A stretch of DNA of 64,000 bases from Arcobacter caeni (lineage in GTDB: Bacteria > Campylobacterota > Campylobacteria > Campylobacterales > Arcobacteraceae). The DNA lies in NCBI RefSeq assembly GCF_003063245.1, contig NZ_MUXE01000001.1, forward strand, positions 62,001 through 126,000, written 5' to 3'. A program made the position numbers and the translations under genes. The notes under the pieces were generated by a model. The model worked only from the letters and a program-made list of their open reading frames with translations, did no database searches and was not told where the DNA came from. Positions 53,231 to 63,047 of the stretch are shown here, piece after piece. Positions within the stretch are counted from its first letter, which is position 1; each line of letters opens with the position of its first letter.

Positions 53231-55957
53231 TTAAACTCTTCTAAACTCACTTTTTTGATGGTCACAATCAAATATTTCAATTCCTAATTTTCTAATATTT
53301 TCACACCAATTTTCTATTTTTTCTTTACTCTTACTATGAATTCCAAAAGCAGTTCTTTCCAATAAATCAAACTCATTTCGAAGTGTCGTTGGCATAATAG
53401 CTGGGTCATCTGTATTTACACAAACTTTCATTCTTGATGTTCTAATCTTATATTTGTTGAATTTTGGATTATCTGCATTTAAATCTAAATCATCACATTC
53501 AATAGGATTCCATCTAAATATTGGATGTTTATCAAAGGCGTGAATATGAGCTATATAAACATTCGAAGATGGATTTGTCTCGATAATGATTCCTTTTTCA
53601 CAAAACTTTTGAATAAGCCTATCTTGTACGGCTTCAATAAGCTCTAAATCTTCATCTGTAATAAAATATTTATATAAATTTCTATTTATATTTTCATATT
53701 CTATTTTTATAACCTCATCACCTTTTTTTCTTACACTTGCACAAGTATGATATTTTTTATAAATATCTATTGCTTTTTTATACTCTTCTTTACATAGTTT
53801 TTCATTATCAAAATCTGCAATTTTTAGATATTCATCTGCTTTATTTAGCATTTCATCTTCTGAGAACATTACAATAGGACAAAATTCTCTTAGTTTCCAA
53901 GCCTTATACATATCTTCTATTTCACAACTTAAATCATCATTTTTTGATAAATAAATATCTTTATAAAGTTCTTTTATAACTCGTGCGTATTTATCTCTTA
54001 ATTTATCAGTATTTTTATAATAAGCTAATACTTCTATACTTTGATGATATAACCAAACAAGATTATCAAGATGTTCTTGTTTAGTGACAAAAATATCTCC
54101 GTTTAGCTCACACCACTCTTTTGGATTTAATCCAATTGCAAGTGCATGACCTAGTCTATCTTTATCACTCATTCCATAAAACTTAACTGTTTCATGTACT
54201 TTTCTCATACCTGTAACAATATGATTAAAATCTTCTCCTGCATGAACTGAAAGTCTTAGTTTATAATTTTCTACAAAGTCGTGTCCATCTTTTTGGTATT
54301 TCAGATAATCAGATTTAAAATCATCAAGCTTTTTTACATCTCTTCTTAAATACTTGATAATAGGAGCAAAAACTTCTGGAGGAGTTCTGTTTTCATCTCC
54401 TGCTACATCTATGGTTGTTATTAGTTTTGTTAGATCTATATAATCATTTTCTAAATCTTTTTTATGTTCTAATACTCTTGTAATATTAGAATAAAACTTA
54501 CTATAAAAATCAAATTTATTTATGATATGTGATTCTTGATATAAAAAATTGTTTATATTCCTAGCTTCTTTTTTAAGGTCAGTTCTTAACTTATTAAATC
54601 TTGCTAAACAATAGTTTGTATCATTTGATTTTTTTGTTTCATCTTTTTTTCTAACAAAATGAACACAAAAATGATAATTTCTTTTTGAATGGTTTGTGTT
54701 TAAAAAATATTTTTCATGGGTTTTATTTATAAAAGTAGATTCTTTTTTTATTATCTCTTTATCAAAAGCTAATTTATATGAGATAAATTCTTTATCATTT
54801 CTCAAAAGTGCATCAGGTGATATTTTTGCTTCAACTTTTGAAGTACCATTTGAGATAATATTTGAAGCGATATTATTGTGTCTATTTTTTTCTTGTTTTC
54901 GCAAACTTGAGCCAAAAAATTCAGAAAAATGACTAAGTCCAATATTTTGAGACATTACCATATAAGAGCGCAAAATATTAATAATATGTAAAAATATTTT
55001 TATCACTTTTCTTATATCTCTATTTCTACAAGTTTCATGGGTTTTAAAAAGCAAGATATTATATAAAAACCACTGTTTTGTAGTATATCCATCTTTTTTA
55101 TAAGTAATTATCTCTTTTAAAAATTCATCTTTTAGATTCATACGATTATCAGATAGTTTTTCAATCATTGTAAATGAAGCAAAATCAATATCTATCATTG
55201 ATAATTTTTCATATTTAAATAAATTATCCAAATCTCTTTTTATATCTGTTCTAACACCTTTTTTTAATACAAAATCATTTATCACACTTACACAATATTT
55301 TGATATATCTATTAGATTTCCAAAAGATAAGTTTCCATTGTTTATATATGAAAATTCATTTATTCGAGGAAGTTCGTTTGTATATTTCATATTATAAAAT
55401 TTATTATTTGTAGGAAGAGAAAGTAATGCCATGAAATTTAGTGCTACATCATTTGCTCCACCAAGATGCAAATGATTTTCTGCATATTCTTTATAGTCTC
55501 TATTTACACTAAGAGCAAGTGGTGTGATGTATTTTGTAAACTCTTTGATATTTGTAAATGAAAAGTGATTTTGATTATATAGTTTGGCTAACTTATGTCC
55601 TATTATATTAAAAGGATGAATTTTACTAATAACTGAACTATATTTATCCAAAAGCTCACTTTTTGCATAGATATGGTTTCCATCAAATTTTAGATAATTA
55701 TCAAATAACTCATCTAAAAAATCAAACTCATAATCAAGTGTAAAAAATTTTGAATCACTATGAGATAAAGTATGATTCATACTATTTTCAATAGCTCCCT
55801 TTCGAAAACTATTTGAATAAAAATCCCTCATACCATGTTCGTAAGATAGATTTTTATCTAGTTTTTCATATGAATCTATATTTAATAAATCATATAGTAT
55901 TTTGTCACTTCTAAGAAGTACGATATTTGAGATGTCTTTTAGGTTATTTTTAAGCAT
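53231..55957 (-). CDS. rdrB: RADAR adenosine-deaminase-like protein RdrB
   Basis: A 908-residue cytosolic protein with the metal site of adenosine deaminases spread along a much longer chain: HLHLGGAND at residues 162-170 (HxH), SVHAGEDF near 570 (His and catalytic Glu), RLGHALAIGL near 600, TNPSSNVYIAH near 800 and NTDDPAIMPTTLRNEF near 847 (Asp pair). Large size and pairing with an ATPase match RdrB of the RADAR phage-defence system, where RdrB forms a shell that deaminates adenosine nucleotides or RNA. Its ATG overlaps rdrA by 8 bases. All expected catalytic residues appear present. Confidence 0.9.
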   Translation of the reverse strand: MLKNNLKDISNIVLLRSDKILYDLLNIDSYEKLDKNLSYEHGMRDFYSNSFRKGAIENSMNHTLSHSDSKFFTLDYEFDFLDELFDNYLKFDGNHIYAKSELLDKYSSVISKIHPFNIIGHKLAKLYNQNHFSFTNIKEFTKYITPLALSVNRDYKEYAENHLHLGGANDVALNFMALLSLPTNNKFYNMKYTNELPRINEFSYINNGNLSFGNLIDISKYCVSVINDFVLKKGVRTDIKRDLDNLFKYEKLSMIDIDFASFTMIEKLSDNRMNLKDEFLKEIITYKKDGYTTKQWFLYNILLFKTHETCRNRDIRKVIKIFLHIINILRSYMVMSQNIGLSHFSEFFGSSLRKQEKNRHNNIASNIISNGTSKVEAKISPDALLRNDKEFISYKLAFDKEIIKKESTFINKTHEKYFLNTNHSKRNYHFCVHFVRKKDETKKSNDTNYCLARFNKLRTDLKKEARNINNFLYQESHIINKFDFYSKFYSNITRVLEHKKDLENDYIDLTKLITTIDVAGDENRTPPEVFAPIIKYLRRDVKKLDDFKSDYLKYQKDGHDFVENYKLRLSVHAGEDFNHIVTGMRKVHETVKFYGMSDKDRLGHALAIGLNPKEWCELNGDIFVTKQEHLDNLVWLYHQSIEVLAYYKNTDKLRDKYARVIKELYKDIYLSKNDDLSCEIEDMYKAWKLREFCPIVMFSEDEMLNKADEYLKIADFDNEKLCKEEYKKAIDIYKKYHTCASVRKKGDEVIKIEYENINRNLYKYFITDEDLELIEAVQDRLIQKFCEKGIIIETNPSSNVYIAHIHAFDKHPIFRWNPIECDDLDLNADNPKFNKYKIRTSRMKVCVNTDDPAIMPTTLRNEFDLLERTAFGIHSKSKEKIENWCENIRKLGIEIFDCDHQKSEFRRV

Positions 55958-58544
55958 TAAAAATTAAGTTCTGATAATTTTTTACTAATTCATCATCACT
56001 AAACCTAAGATTAATTTCGTTCATATCTTCTAAAATTAAACTAAACACTTTATGATATTTTCTATTTTCATCTGAAAGTAATTCTTGAGATATTTTTTTA
56101 TTTTCTAAATTTTGTTGATTAAATATATCCATAATTTTTTGTAAATAATCTTTATAGCAATTTTCTGCTTTAATACCCTCTTGATATGAATCATTTTTGA
56201 AATATTTACTATAAGGAGTATTATAAAGATTATTTAATTTTTTAATACTTGACTTATATTTATTTTCTTTTTCTTTCTTTATAGTAGTTTTTGGTGTATT
56301 ATCACTTATTATTTTCTTCAATATTTCATCTAATTTTTCTTTAAAAACTATTTCATTTAATTTCTGATAAATAAAATTAGTTAGTGTGCCTTCTTTTAAT
56401 TTTTGAATATTATTTATAAAGACTTTTGAATGAGTTTTTATATTTTCTATTCTTCCATCCACGGCAATATTTTCTGTTGAAATATTTTCTCTTGATTCAA
56501 AACTTGCTATTGAATTTAAAAATATATAACTCACTCTTTGCACATAATCATATAATGGAGAAAGCATTATAATTGGATTAGGTTGAGCCTCTATTGATTC
56601 ATAGCTTTTTGAATAATTTGCGACTTTAAATATATTAAGATTGTTAATATATTTTTTCAACATCTCATACAAGAAAACAGATGTAAATTTTAAATCCATA
56701 ATTTCATTAAAAGAATTTATAAAATTTGAATAATCATTATTAGAAAGAGTACTATTCTTGTCTTTTTCTTCTTCATATTCATCTTTACTCACTCCATCAA
56801 GATATTTATTTTTATTAATTCCAGCTAAAAATGGTATTCCATAATTTAGTACGTTAATTTTTTCTTTTCTATCTTCTACGGTTATAGTTTTGTCAATTAT
56901 ACAAATCATTGCTTCCACAAACTTTCCAGTTATCATTAAAATTTTATTCGTTGTGTTTGAATAATAATTATCGTGAAGCATTAAATATAAAGCTAAATAT
57001 TCATTACTAGTTTTATCTTCAAGCTCCTTCAAAAATTCTTTTTTAGGTAAATATAATTTATCTCTCACAATTTCTTTATCTATCTTATTATATGGATATT
57101 TCTCATTCAAAAAGAAATTTCCCTTTAATGCTTTATGTATTGAATAACCAAGATTATTGTCTTTGCTAAATATAAATGCTTCAACATCATTATCTAAAAG
57201 CAAAGATAGTCTTTTTTTATCTGTATCATTTGCATATCTATAAAAATCTGCAGTTAGTTTTAAAGTTTTTTGATGTTCAGCAGGATTGTCAATAATCTTT
57301 TTTTTAATCAAGTCATCAAATCTATTAGTAATTATTGTATAAGATTTTTTTTCATTCTTTTCTTCGTAAGAGTTTTTATTATAGTCTTTATCAAATATCT
57401 TCTCAAATATTACTTTTTTATGATACAGATATTGCACAAAATCTCTAGTATTATTTGTAAATACTTGGTGAGTAAACTCTTTTTGATTTATACCCCAATT
57501 TATAACTCTAATCTCAAAATCTTTTAAATCTTCATAAGGTATCTGATTACCTTTAATTTCTATTTTTACTGTATTTAATTTTAAAATTGCAAAAATATCC
57601 TTTAATTTGATGTGATATTCACTTGGAAAAACTTTATGTAAATACTGTTCGACAAGATTATCAACAAGTTTTATTTTTTCTTTATATTCATCACTATTTT
57701 TTAAATCACTGTTTAAATCTTTTAGATATTTTACATCTTTAAAAAATTGTATTTTTTCTTTAAATCTTGTTTCAACTATTTCTCTATAAAGTTTCATATC
57801 TCCAGCAACAATAGGAATAAGAAAAGGTGAAGCTAGATACTTTCTCACAACTTCAAGAACATCAAAACCTTTATCAAATGCCATATCAACATCATCTATA
57901 AGCATTACAATTGCATTTACTCCAAACATTGTACTTACTATTTGAAAAAACTCATGTGCATATTGTTCAAGTTTTTGACTTGATTTATATGAAGCAATCT
58001 CTTCAATACCAACATCTTGTTTATTTTCAAGAGAAGATACAGAACTAAGTGATTTAGATAAATTTTCTAGTGCTTTATAATATTCATCTATACAATTTTT
58101 TGCAGGTTTCTCATTTTTATATTTTCTATCACAATTACTATCTAAATAATAATCATCTTCATCTAGACAATTATTTTTTAGTCGTTTAGATACCATCTCT
58201 ACAATTTTCCCAAAAATAACACCCAAAAACTTTTCTGTATGTTCCAAAAGTGTCGGGTCAACAGGTTTTAAAAAAATATAATTAGGTTTTTCAATCTTTG
58301 CAATATTTTTATAATAATTTTCAATATTTACCATAAAAGCAGTTTTTCCAACACCTCTATCACCATCAATAAAAATAGTATCATGGAATCTACAATCAGT
58401 TATATCATTCGTATCTCTGCCAACTTTATGCTCTTTTAATATTTCAGATACTCTTTTAAAAGCATCAATTTGAAAAAGTTCATTTTCATTTTGATATTTT
58501 TGTGCCTTATTTGCTTCATTGATATTTATAATAATTTCATTCAT
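55950..58544 (-). CDS. rdrA: RADAR AAA+ ATPase RdrA
   Basis: An 864-residue ATPase. Walker A is GDRGVGKT at residues 61-68 and Walker B IVMLIDDVD at 212-220, an AAA/STAND-like core in the first 350 residues. The last 500 residues are helical and highly charged, with no other known domain. Size, order and neighbour fit RdrA, the ring-forming ATPase that senses phage infection and works with RdrB. AAGGAAGAAG precedes the ATG, which lies inside the small membrane-protein gene. Lysine and asparagine content is high, as in the neighbours, so base composition does not mark it as foreign. Confidence 0.88.
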   Translation of the reverse strand: MNEIIININEANKAQKYQNENELFQIDAFKRVSEILKEHKVGRDTNDITDCRFHDTIFIDGDRGVGKTAFMVNIENYYKNIAKIEKPNYIFLKPVDPTLLEHTEKFLGVIFGKIVEMVSKRLKNNCLDEDDYYLDSNCDRKYKNEKPAKNCIDEYYKALENLSKSLSSVSSLENKQDVGIEEIASYKSSQKLEQYAHEFFQIVSTMFGVNAIVMLIDDVDMAFDKGFDVLEVVRKYLASPFLIPIVAGDMKLYREIVETRFKEKIQFFKDVKYLKDLNSDLKNSDEYKEKIKLVDNLVEQYLHKVFPSEYHIKLKDIFAILKLNTVKIEIKGNQIPYEDLKDFEIRVINWGINQKEFTHQVFTNNTRDFVQYLYHKKVIFEKIFDKDYNKNSYEEKNEKKSYTIITNRFDDLIKKKIIDNPAEHQKTLKLTADFYRYANDTDKKRLSLLLDNDVEAFIFSKDNNLGYSIHKALKGNFFLNEKYPYNKIDKEIVRDKLYLPKKEFLKELEDKTSNEYLALYLMLHDNYYSNTTNKILMITGKFVEAMICIIDKTITVEDRKEKINVLNYGIPFLAGINKNKYLDGVSKDEYEEEKDKNSTLSNNDYSNFINSFNEIMDLKFTSVFLYEMLKKYINNLNIFKVANYSKSYESIEAQPNPIIMLSPLYDYVQRVSYIFLNSIASFESRENISTENIAVDGRIENIKTHSKVFINNIQKLKEGTLTNFIYQKLNEIVFKEKLDEILKKIISDNTPKTTIKKEKENKYKSSIKKLNNLYNTPYSKYFKNDSYQEGIKAENCYKDYLQKIMDIFNQQNLENKKISQELLSDENRKYHKVFSLILEDMNEINLRFSDDELVKNYQNLIFNA

Positions 58545-58789
58545 CTACTTCTTCCTTTATTGATTTTATTTTTATTTGTTGTTTATTTGGTTTATTTTCT
58601 TTGAGTAAATAATTTATATACAATTTTTTATTTCGTGCTTTGTATCTTGATTTTACTAAATAATGAAAAATTACAATTAAAAAGTTTATCGTTAAAAAAA
58701 AGTAATACAAAAAAGATTGAAGAAGGAGCGACAGAACGAGTAAAAAATCCAATAAATCTATCAGCAAATTTTTCTAAAAATTTATCCAA
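58537..58789 (-). CDS. Small membrane protein of the RADAR operon, apparently frameshifted
   Basis: The intact frame is 58537-58767 (76 residues, TTG start, one to two hydrophobic segments, charged tail ending KSIKEEVDE). However, another frame from TTG 58789, with AGGA upstream, reads MDKFLEKFADRFIGFFTRSV and APSSIFFVLLFF, which looks more like a real N-terminus. The two frames would join if the A8 tract (plus strand 58694-58701; T8 in the gene) were one base shorter, giving a protein of about 83 residues. Small membrane proteins accompany many RADAR loci (SLATT or Csx27 types); this one matches neither clearly. It overlaps rdrA by 8 bases. Confidence 0.6.
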
Positions 58790-58874
58790 GAAATTTCCTA
58801 TTAATAAAATATTAGTGATTCTATTACTTATTTCTTTATATAAAAGTAAATATTTAAAATATTTTATTATTTAT

Positions 58875-59642
58875 TTATAAATTTATACTCACATCCTCAA
58901 AAACAAACTCTTTCCCAAACTCCACACAATAATCAACAAACATCTCAAAATATTTATTTACCTCATCCTTATCGTATCCAGCCAAAGAAATTACTACTTT
59001 TCTTTTATCTCCTAAAATCTTTGGCAATGATGAAAAGTCTAAATGCTCAGGGATTTTTTTCATGGTATCTATCAAGTCATTTTCACTTGCATTTATTGTC
59101 ATTACTTTTCGATATTTTTCTATATTTGATTTTGGATATAACTTATCCAAAGCCTCGACAACCATAGCTTGGCTCATTGATGGAAAACCTGGGGTGAAGA
59201 AAAATCTATCTTCTAGGTAAAATCCTGCTACATTATTTACTACATTTGTGAGAAGTTTTGCATTTATTGGCAAATATGCCATATTTATTCTATGCGGGTA
59301 AGCTTCCTGCGCAAACTGATTTATGATTTTATTTTTTGCCTCTTTGTGAAACTCCATTTTTCCATCACGAAAAACTTTTCCTGCTACCTCTCTTGTATAA
59401 TCATCAGGAGTTGCACCGATTCCGCCAAAACAGAACATTACTGAATTTGGGTCGCCTTTAATTAGATTAAAAATATTTTCCATAAGATTTGTATCATCAG
59501 CTATTACAAAAGAGGCTTTGTGTTCCCAACCACGACTTAAAAGTTGTTGGTTTAAAAATGTAAAATGGGCATCTTTACGACGCCCATTTAAAAGTTCTGT
59601 TCCTATAATTACACTATAAAAATTTGGTTTTTTTTCTAACAT
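58875..59642 (-). CDS. CinA N-terminal / molybdopterin-binding-like protein
   Basis: A 255-residue protein with the MoaB/Mog-like fold of the CinA N-terminal domain: YSVIIGTELLNGRRKDAHFTFLNQQLLSRGWE (about 9-40) and FCFGGIGATPDDYTREVAGKVF (about 70-91). It lacks the C-terminal deamidase domain (PncC). In CinA this domain has ADP-ribose or NMN-related pyrophosphatase activity. It follows the short adenylate kinase gene by 3 bases on the minus strand, and RADAR begins about 85 bases after its stop. Confidence 0.85.
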   Translation of the reverse strand: MLEKKPNFYSVIIGTELLNGRRKDAHFTFLNQQLLSRGWEHKASFVIADDTNLMENIFNLIKGDPNSVMFCFGGIGATPDDYTREVAGKVFRDGKMEFHKEAKNKIINQFAQEAYPHRINMAYLPINAKLLTNVVNNVAGFYLEDRFFFTPGFPSMSQAMVVEALDKLYPKSNIEKYRKVMTINASENDLIDTMKKIPEHLDFSSLPKILGDKRKVVISLAGYDKDEVNKYFEMFVDYCVEFGKEFVFEDVSINL

Positions 59643-59645
59643 AAT

Positions 59646-60215
59646 TTAAATTTTTAATTGGATATATTTATCCATTTCAATTACTATTTTTTCGATAGTT
59701 CTTTCGCCATTTATTTTTTTTAGTAAATTTTTAGCTGTATAAAACTCTTGGATTTTTTTTAAAGGCTCAAGATAAACTTTCATTCTGTTATTAAATACTT
59801 CAACATTATCATCAGCACCACGAGAACGCCCTAAAACTCTATCTCGTGCAACTTCTTCTGATACTTCAACTTCAATAACATTTACGAGTTTAACTTCATT
59901 TTCATTTATCAAGTATTTATCTAATTCAACCATTTGTTCAATACTTCTGGGATATCCATCAATGATTACAATATCTGTTGATGCATTTTTAATAGCTCCT
60001 AAAATCGTCTCAATTGCAATATCAATTGGTACAATATTTCCAGCACTAATATAAGTATTGATTATTTCACCTCTTTGGCTTCCGCTTGAAACCTCAGCTC
60101 TAAACATATCTCCAGTTGAATAATGAGTGATATTATTGTGTTTTGCAGCGATTAATTCTGCATCCGTAGTTTTGCCGCTTCCAGGTGCTCCAATAATTAA
60201 AAATAACTTTTTCAT
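59646..60215 (-). CDS. adk: Adenylate kinase, short form
   Basis: A 189-residue kinase with P-loop [17 protein letters not shown] (about 7-23), the AMP-binding segment [16 protein letters not shown] (about 30-45), [13 protein letters not shown] (about 84-96) and a short lid [11 protein letters not shown]. It makes 2 ADP from ATP and AMP. This short-lid type is the usual adenylate kinase of Campylobacterota. It is transcribed away from a second adenylate-kinase gene at 60342, an unusual pairing. Confidence 0.92.
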   Translation of the reverse strand: MKKLFLIIGAPGSGKTTDAELIAAKHNNITHYSTGDMFRAEVSSGSQRGEIINTYISAGNIVPIDIAIETILGAIKNASTDIVIIDGYPRSIEQMVELDKYLINENEVKLVNVIEVEVSEEVARDRVLGRSRGADDNVEVFNNRMKVYLEPLKKIQEFYTAKNLLKKINGERTIEKIVIEMDKYIQLKI

Positions 60216-60341
60216 CTATGCCCTTTGAATTTATAAGGCATAATTGTATCAAAAATCATTTAAATTCTTTATGTACTATTAAAAGCTTATCTATTATTAA
60301 AACCTTTTTCTATACAATAAGAAAAAACTAAGGAAACAAGT

Positions 60342-60983
60342 ATGAATTTAATGCTATTTGGTGCACCAGGTGCTGGAAAAGGGACACAAGCAAAATTTCT
60401 AATTGAGAAATATAATATTCCACAAATCTCAACAGGTGATATTTTAAGAGCTGCGATTGTTGATAAAACAGATATGGGAATGGAAGCAAAAAAATTCATG
60501 GATGAGGGGAAATTAGTTCCTGATTCAACTATCATTGGTATTATTAAAGATAGATTAGCTGAGGCTGACTGTAAAGATGGTTTTATTCTTGATGGATTTC
60601 CTAGAACTTTAGCTCAAGCAGAGGCTTTAAATGAACTAATGTCAAATATGAAAATTTCACTTGATAAAGTAATTTCATTAAATGTTCCTGATGAATTAAT
60701 CGTGGGGAGAATTACAGGAAGAAGAGTTTGTTCTAAATGTGGAGCATCTTTTCATGTAGAGTTTAATCCATCTAAAAAAGAAGCTAATTGTGACTATTGT
60801 GATGGTGAATTAATCATCAGAAAAGATGACAATGCCCAAACTGTAATAAGCAGATTAAATGCATATCATGAGCAAACATCACCACTTATTGATTTTTATA
60901 CAAAAATGGGTGTATTTGTAGAACTTGATGGAACAAAAGATGTTTCAGAAGTTACAACTGATATGTTATTGGCACTTAAATAA
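60342..60983 (+). CDS. Second adenylate kinase, zinc-lid form
   Basis: A 213-residue kinase with P-loop LFGAPGAGKGTQAKFLI (about 4-20), ISTGDILRAAI (AMP site), FILDGFPRTLAQAEAL and a long lid with four cysteines, CSKCGASFHVEF and NCDYCDGEL near residues 128-150, a zinc ribbon typical of Gram-positive enzymes. It differs greatly from the short enzyme encoded divergently 126 bases away. It could be the main enzyme or one with other nucleotide preference. AAGGAAAC gives the ribosome site. A bidirectional terminator follows. Confidence 0.92.
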   Translation: MNLMLFGAPGAGKGTQAKFLIEKYNIPQISTGDILRAAIVDKTDMGMEAKKFMDEGKLVPDSTIIGIIKDRLAEADCKDGFILDGFPRTLAQAEALNELMSNMKISLDKVISLNVPDELIVGRITGRRVCSKCGASFHVEFNPSKKEANCDYCDGELIIRKDDNAQTVISRLNAYHEQTSPLIDFYTKMGVFVELDGTKDVSEVTTDMLLALK

Positions 60984-61001
60984 CTCTTTTTTTAGAAAAA
61001 T

Positions 61002-61039
61002 AAAAAGGGCAACTATTTTTAATAGTTACCCTTTTTTTT
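61002..61039. terminator. Bidirectional intrinsic terminator
   Basis: AAAAAGGG-C-AACTATT / AATAGTT-A-CCCTTTTT hairpin with one C/A mismatch, followed by T8 on the plus strand and by TTTTTATTTTT on the minus strand. It separates the convergent zinc-lid adenylate kinase and YgiQ genes. Confidence 0.85.
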
Positions 61040-61063
61040 AACTTATGATTATTAAAAAATAAT

Positions 61064-62830
61064 CTAACCTTGCATTCCTGAACTGCCGCTTTTTTTACTT
61101 TTACAAGAAAATTGTTTTTTTGCAACAACTATCTCTTTTTGTTTTTCTTTTCTTCTTTGGTCTTTTTCAACAAAGATTTTCTCTTTTGTAAATGGATCAA
61201 GTTCTGTGTAATACATAACTGCTGAATAAGTTCCTGGAGTTGGCGTGAAAACCTGCGCTTGTTCTGGATTCATTTTTAATTCATGGGTTGTAAACTGTTT
61301 TAACTCATGCATATGTTTTTCTTCACATCCAGGATGTGCTGCAATCAAATAATATGTCAAGAACTGCTTTTTCCCTGATTCTTTATTTAGTTTGTCATAC
61401 ATAGCTTTAAAATCAATAAGTGTTTGTTTCCCTGGCTTTCCCATATGATGTAAAACTTCATCATTTGTATGTTCGGGAGCAACTTTCATTTGACCTGAAA
61501 TATGATGATCCACCATTTCTTTTAAATACTCATATCCATGTTTTTTATCAGCTGTGATTAAATCATATCTAACTCCTGAGGCTACGAATGCTTTTTTAAT
61601 CCCTGGAATTGCTCTTATATCTTTTAGTAATTGAATATTTCTGCTATGGTCAACCTTCATAGTACGGCAAAGTCTATGTGCATCTACACATCTTTTGTTT
61701 TCGATACAAGTTCCTAAAGTCTCTTTTTTTACACATTCATAACCGTACATATTTGCAGTTGGTCCACCAACATCTGAAATGATTCCTTTGAAATCTTTTA
61801 ATGTTGTAAAATGTTTTGCTTCTTTTAGAATATTCTCTTCGCTTCTTGTTCTAATAGTTCGTCCTTGATGAGCGGCAATTGCGCAAAAGTTACATTCACC
61901 CCAACATCCATGATGTGTCATAATAGAAAATTTTATTGTTTCAAGACATTTAACTTTTCCATCTTTTGTATTATATGGATGAGCATCTCTTTGATATGGG
62001 TAAGATGCGATTTTATCCATCTCATTTTCTTCCATATGTCTACTTGGTGGATTTTGAATTAAATATCTTCCATCTACTTCTTGACAAAGACCTTTTGAAT
62101 AAATAGGGTCATTATTATCATAAAAAGTTTTGAATAAATCTATGTATTTTTCTTTTTCATCCAAACACTCTTTATGTGAAGGTATTTGAATATACTCATC
62201 AACTGGTTCTTTTGAAATATAACAAAGCCCTCTTATAGTTCGAGGATCCTTACCATCTTTAAGATAATTTCCTAAATCAATAATAGCTTGTTCACCCATA
62301 CCATAAACCATATAATCGGCTTTTGTATCAAATAATATTGGTTTTCGTAATTTATCACTCCAATAATCATAATGAGTAAGCCTTCTCAAACTAGCTTCAA
62401 TTCCTCCAAGAACGATAGGAACAGTATTTTTAAAATATCTTCTGATTAGATTTGTATAAACTAAAGTTGCCCTATCAGGTCGTTTATCGTTTTTTCCACC
62501 TGGTGTATAATCATCTGTACTTCTGTATCTTTTTGTGGCTGTGTAATTTGAAACCATAGAATCAATACTTCCACCACTAACCCCCCAAAAAAGTTTTGGT
62601 TCACCCATTCTACTTACATCAACATCACTATTTACATCTGGCTGACCTATGATTCCCACACGAAGACCCATATCTTCAAGGATTCGTCCAACAACTGCAA
62701 TTCCCATAAAAGGGGAATCTATATATGCATCACCTGTGATTAAAACAACATCTAGTTCGTCCCAACCTCTTTGATTCATCTCTTCTTTTGTTGTAGGTAA
62801 AAATTTGTTTGGTTTATTAATATTACTCAT
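61064..62830 (-). CDS. YgiQ-family radical SAM protein
   Basis: A 588-residue protein of the YgiQ (UPF0313) family. An N-terminal cobalamin-like Rossmann part (about 25-200) has DVVLITGDAYIDSPFMGIAVVGRIL; the radical SAM cluster is HHGCWGECNFCAIAAHQGRTI near residues 300-320 (CxxxCxxC reads as C-WGE-C-NF-C). Later comes PEHTNDEVLHHMGKPG and the YgiQ C-terminal region. Function is unknown; it probably modifies a biomolecule. A Ser/Gly-rich tail ends SGSSGMQG. Confidence 0.9.
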   Translation of the reverse strand: MSNINKPNKFLPTTKEEMNQRGWDELDVVLITGDAYIDSPFMGIAVVGRILEDMGLRVGIIGQPDVNSDVDVSRMGEPKLFWGVSGGSIDSMVSNYTATKRYRSTDDYTPGGKNDKRPDRATLVYTNLIRRYFKNTVPIVLGGIEASLRRLTHYDYWSDKLRKPILFDTKADYMVYGMGEQAIIDLGNYLKDGKDPRTIRGLCYISKEPVDEYIQIPSHKECLDEKEKYIDLFKTFYDNNDPIYSKGLCQEVDGRYLIQNPPSRHMEENEMDKIASYPYQRDAHPYNTKDGKVKCLETIKFSIMTHHGCWGECNFCAIAAHQGRTIRTRSEENILKEAKHFTTLKDFKGIISDVGGPTANMYGYECVKKETLGTCIENKRCVDAHRLCRTMKVDHSRNIQLLKDIRAIPGIKKAFVASGVRYDLITADKKHGYEYLKEMVDHHISGQMKVAPEHTNDEVLHHMGKPGKQTLIDFKAMYDKLNKESGKKQFLTYYLIAAHPGCEEKHMHELKQFTTHELKMNPEQAQVFTPTPGTYSAVMYYTELDPFTKEKIFVEKDQRRKEKQKEIVVAKKQFSCKSKKSGSSGMQG

Positions 62831-63047
62831 TTTTCTTCTTTAAAATATATTAGTTTTTTCGTATTGTGCCTAAATATATTTTAACCCCTACTATGGCAAC
62901 TTTTGAGATTTCTAAGTCATTTAGTTAAATTTAAAAGTTTTCTTTTGTTTTTCCAATAATGCTAACATATCTAATGAAGAGCTTAATATTCTCAATTCAT
63001 CTTTATAATTTACAATATTTTTTAGGAAATATAATTTTTTTATGTAT

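Noticed and set aside
54696-54932. Plus-strand frames inside rdrB and rdrA (also 57270-57527)
   Set aside because: They lie within large, well-supported minus-strand genes and show no protein features of their own.
58635-58880. Plus-strand 81-residue reading frame over the RADAR leader
   Set aside because: It is antisense to the small membrane-protein gene, lysine-rich by base composition and has no ribosome site or family resemblance.
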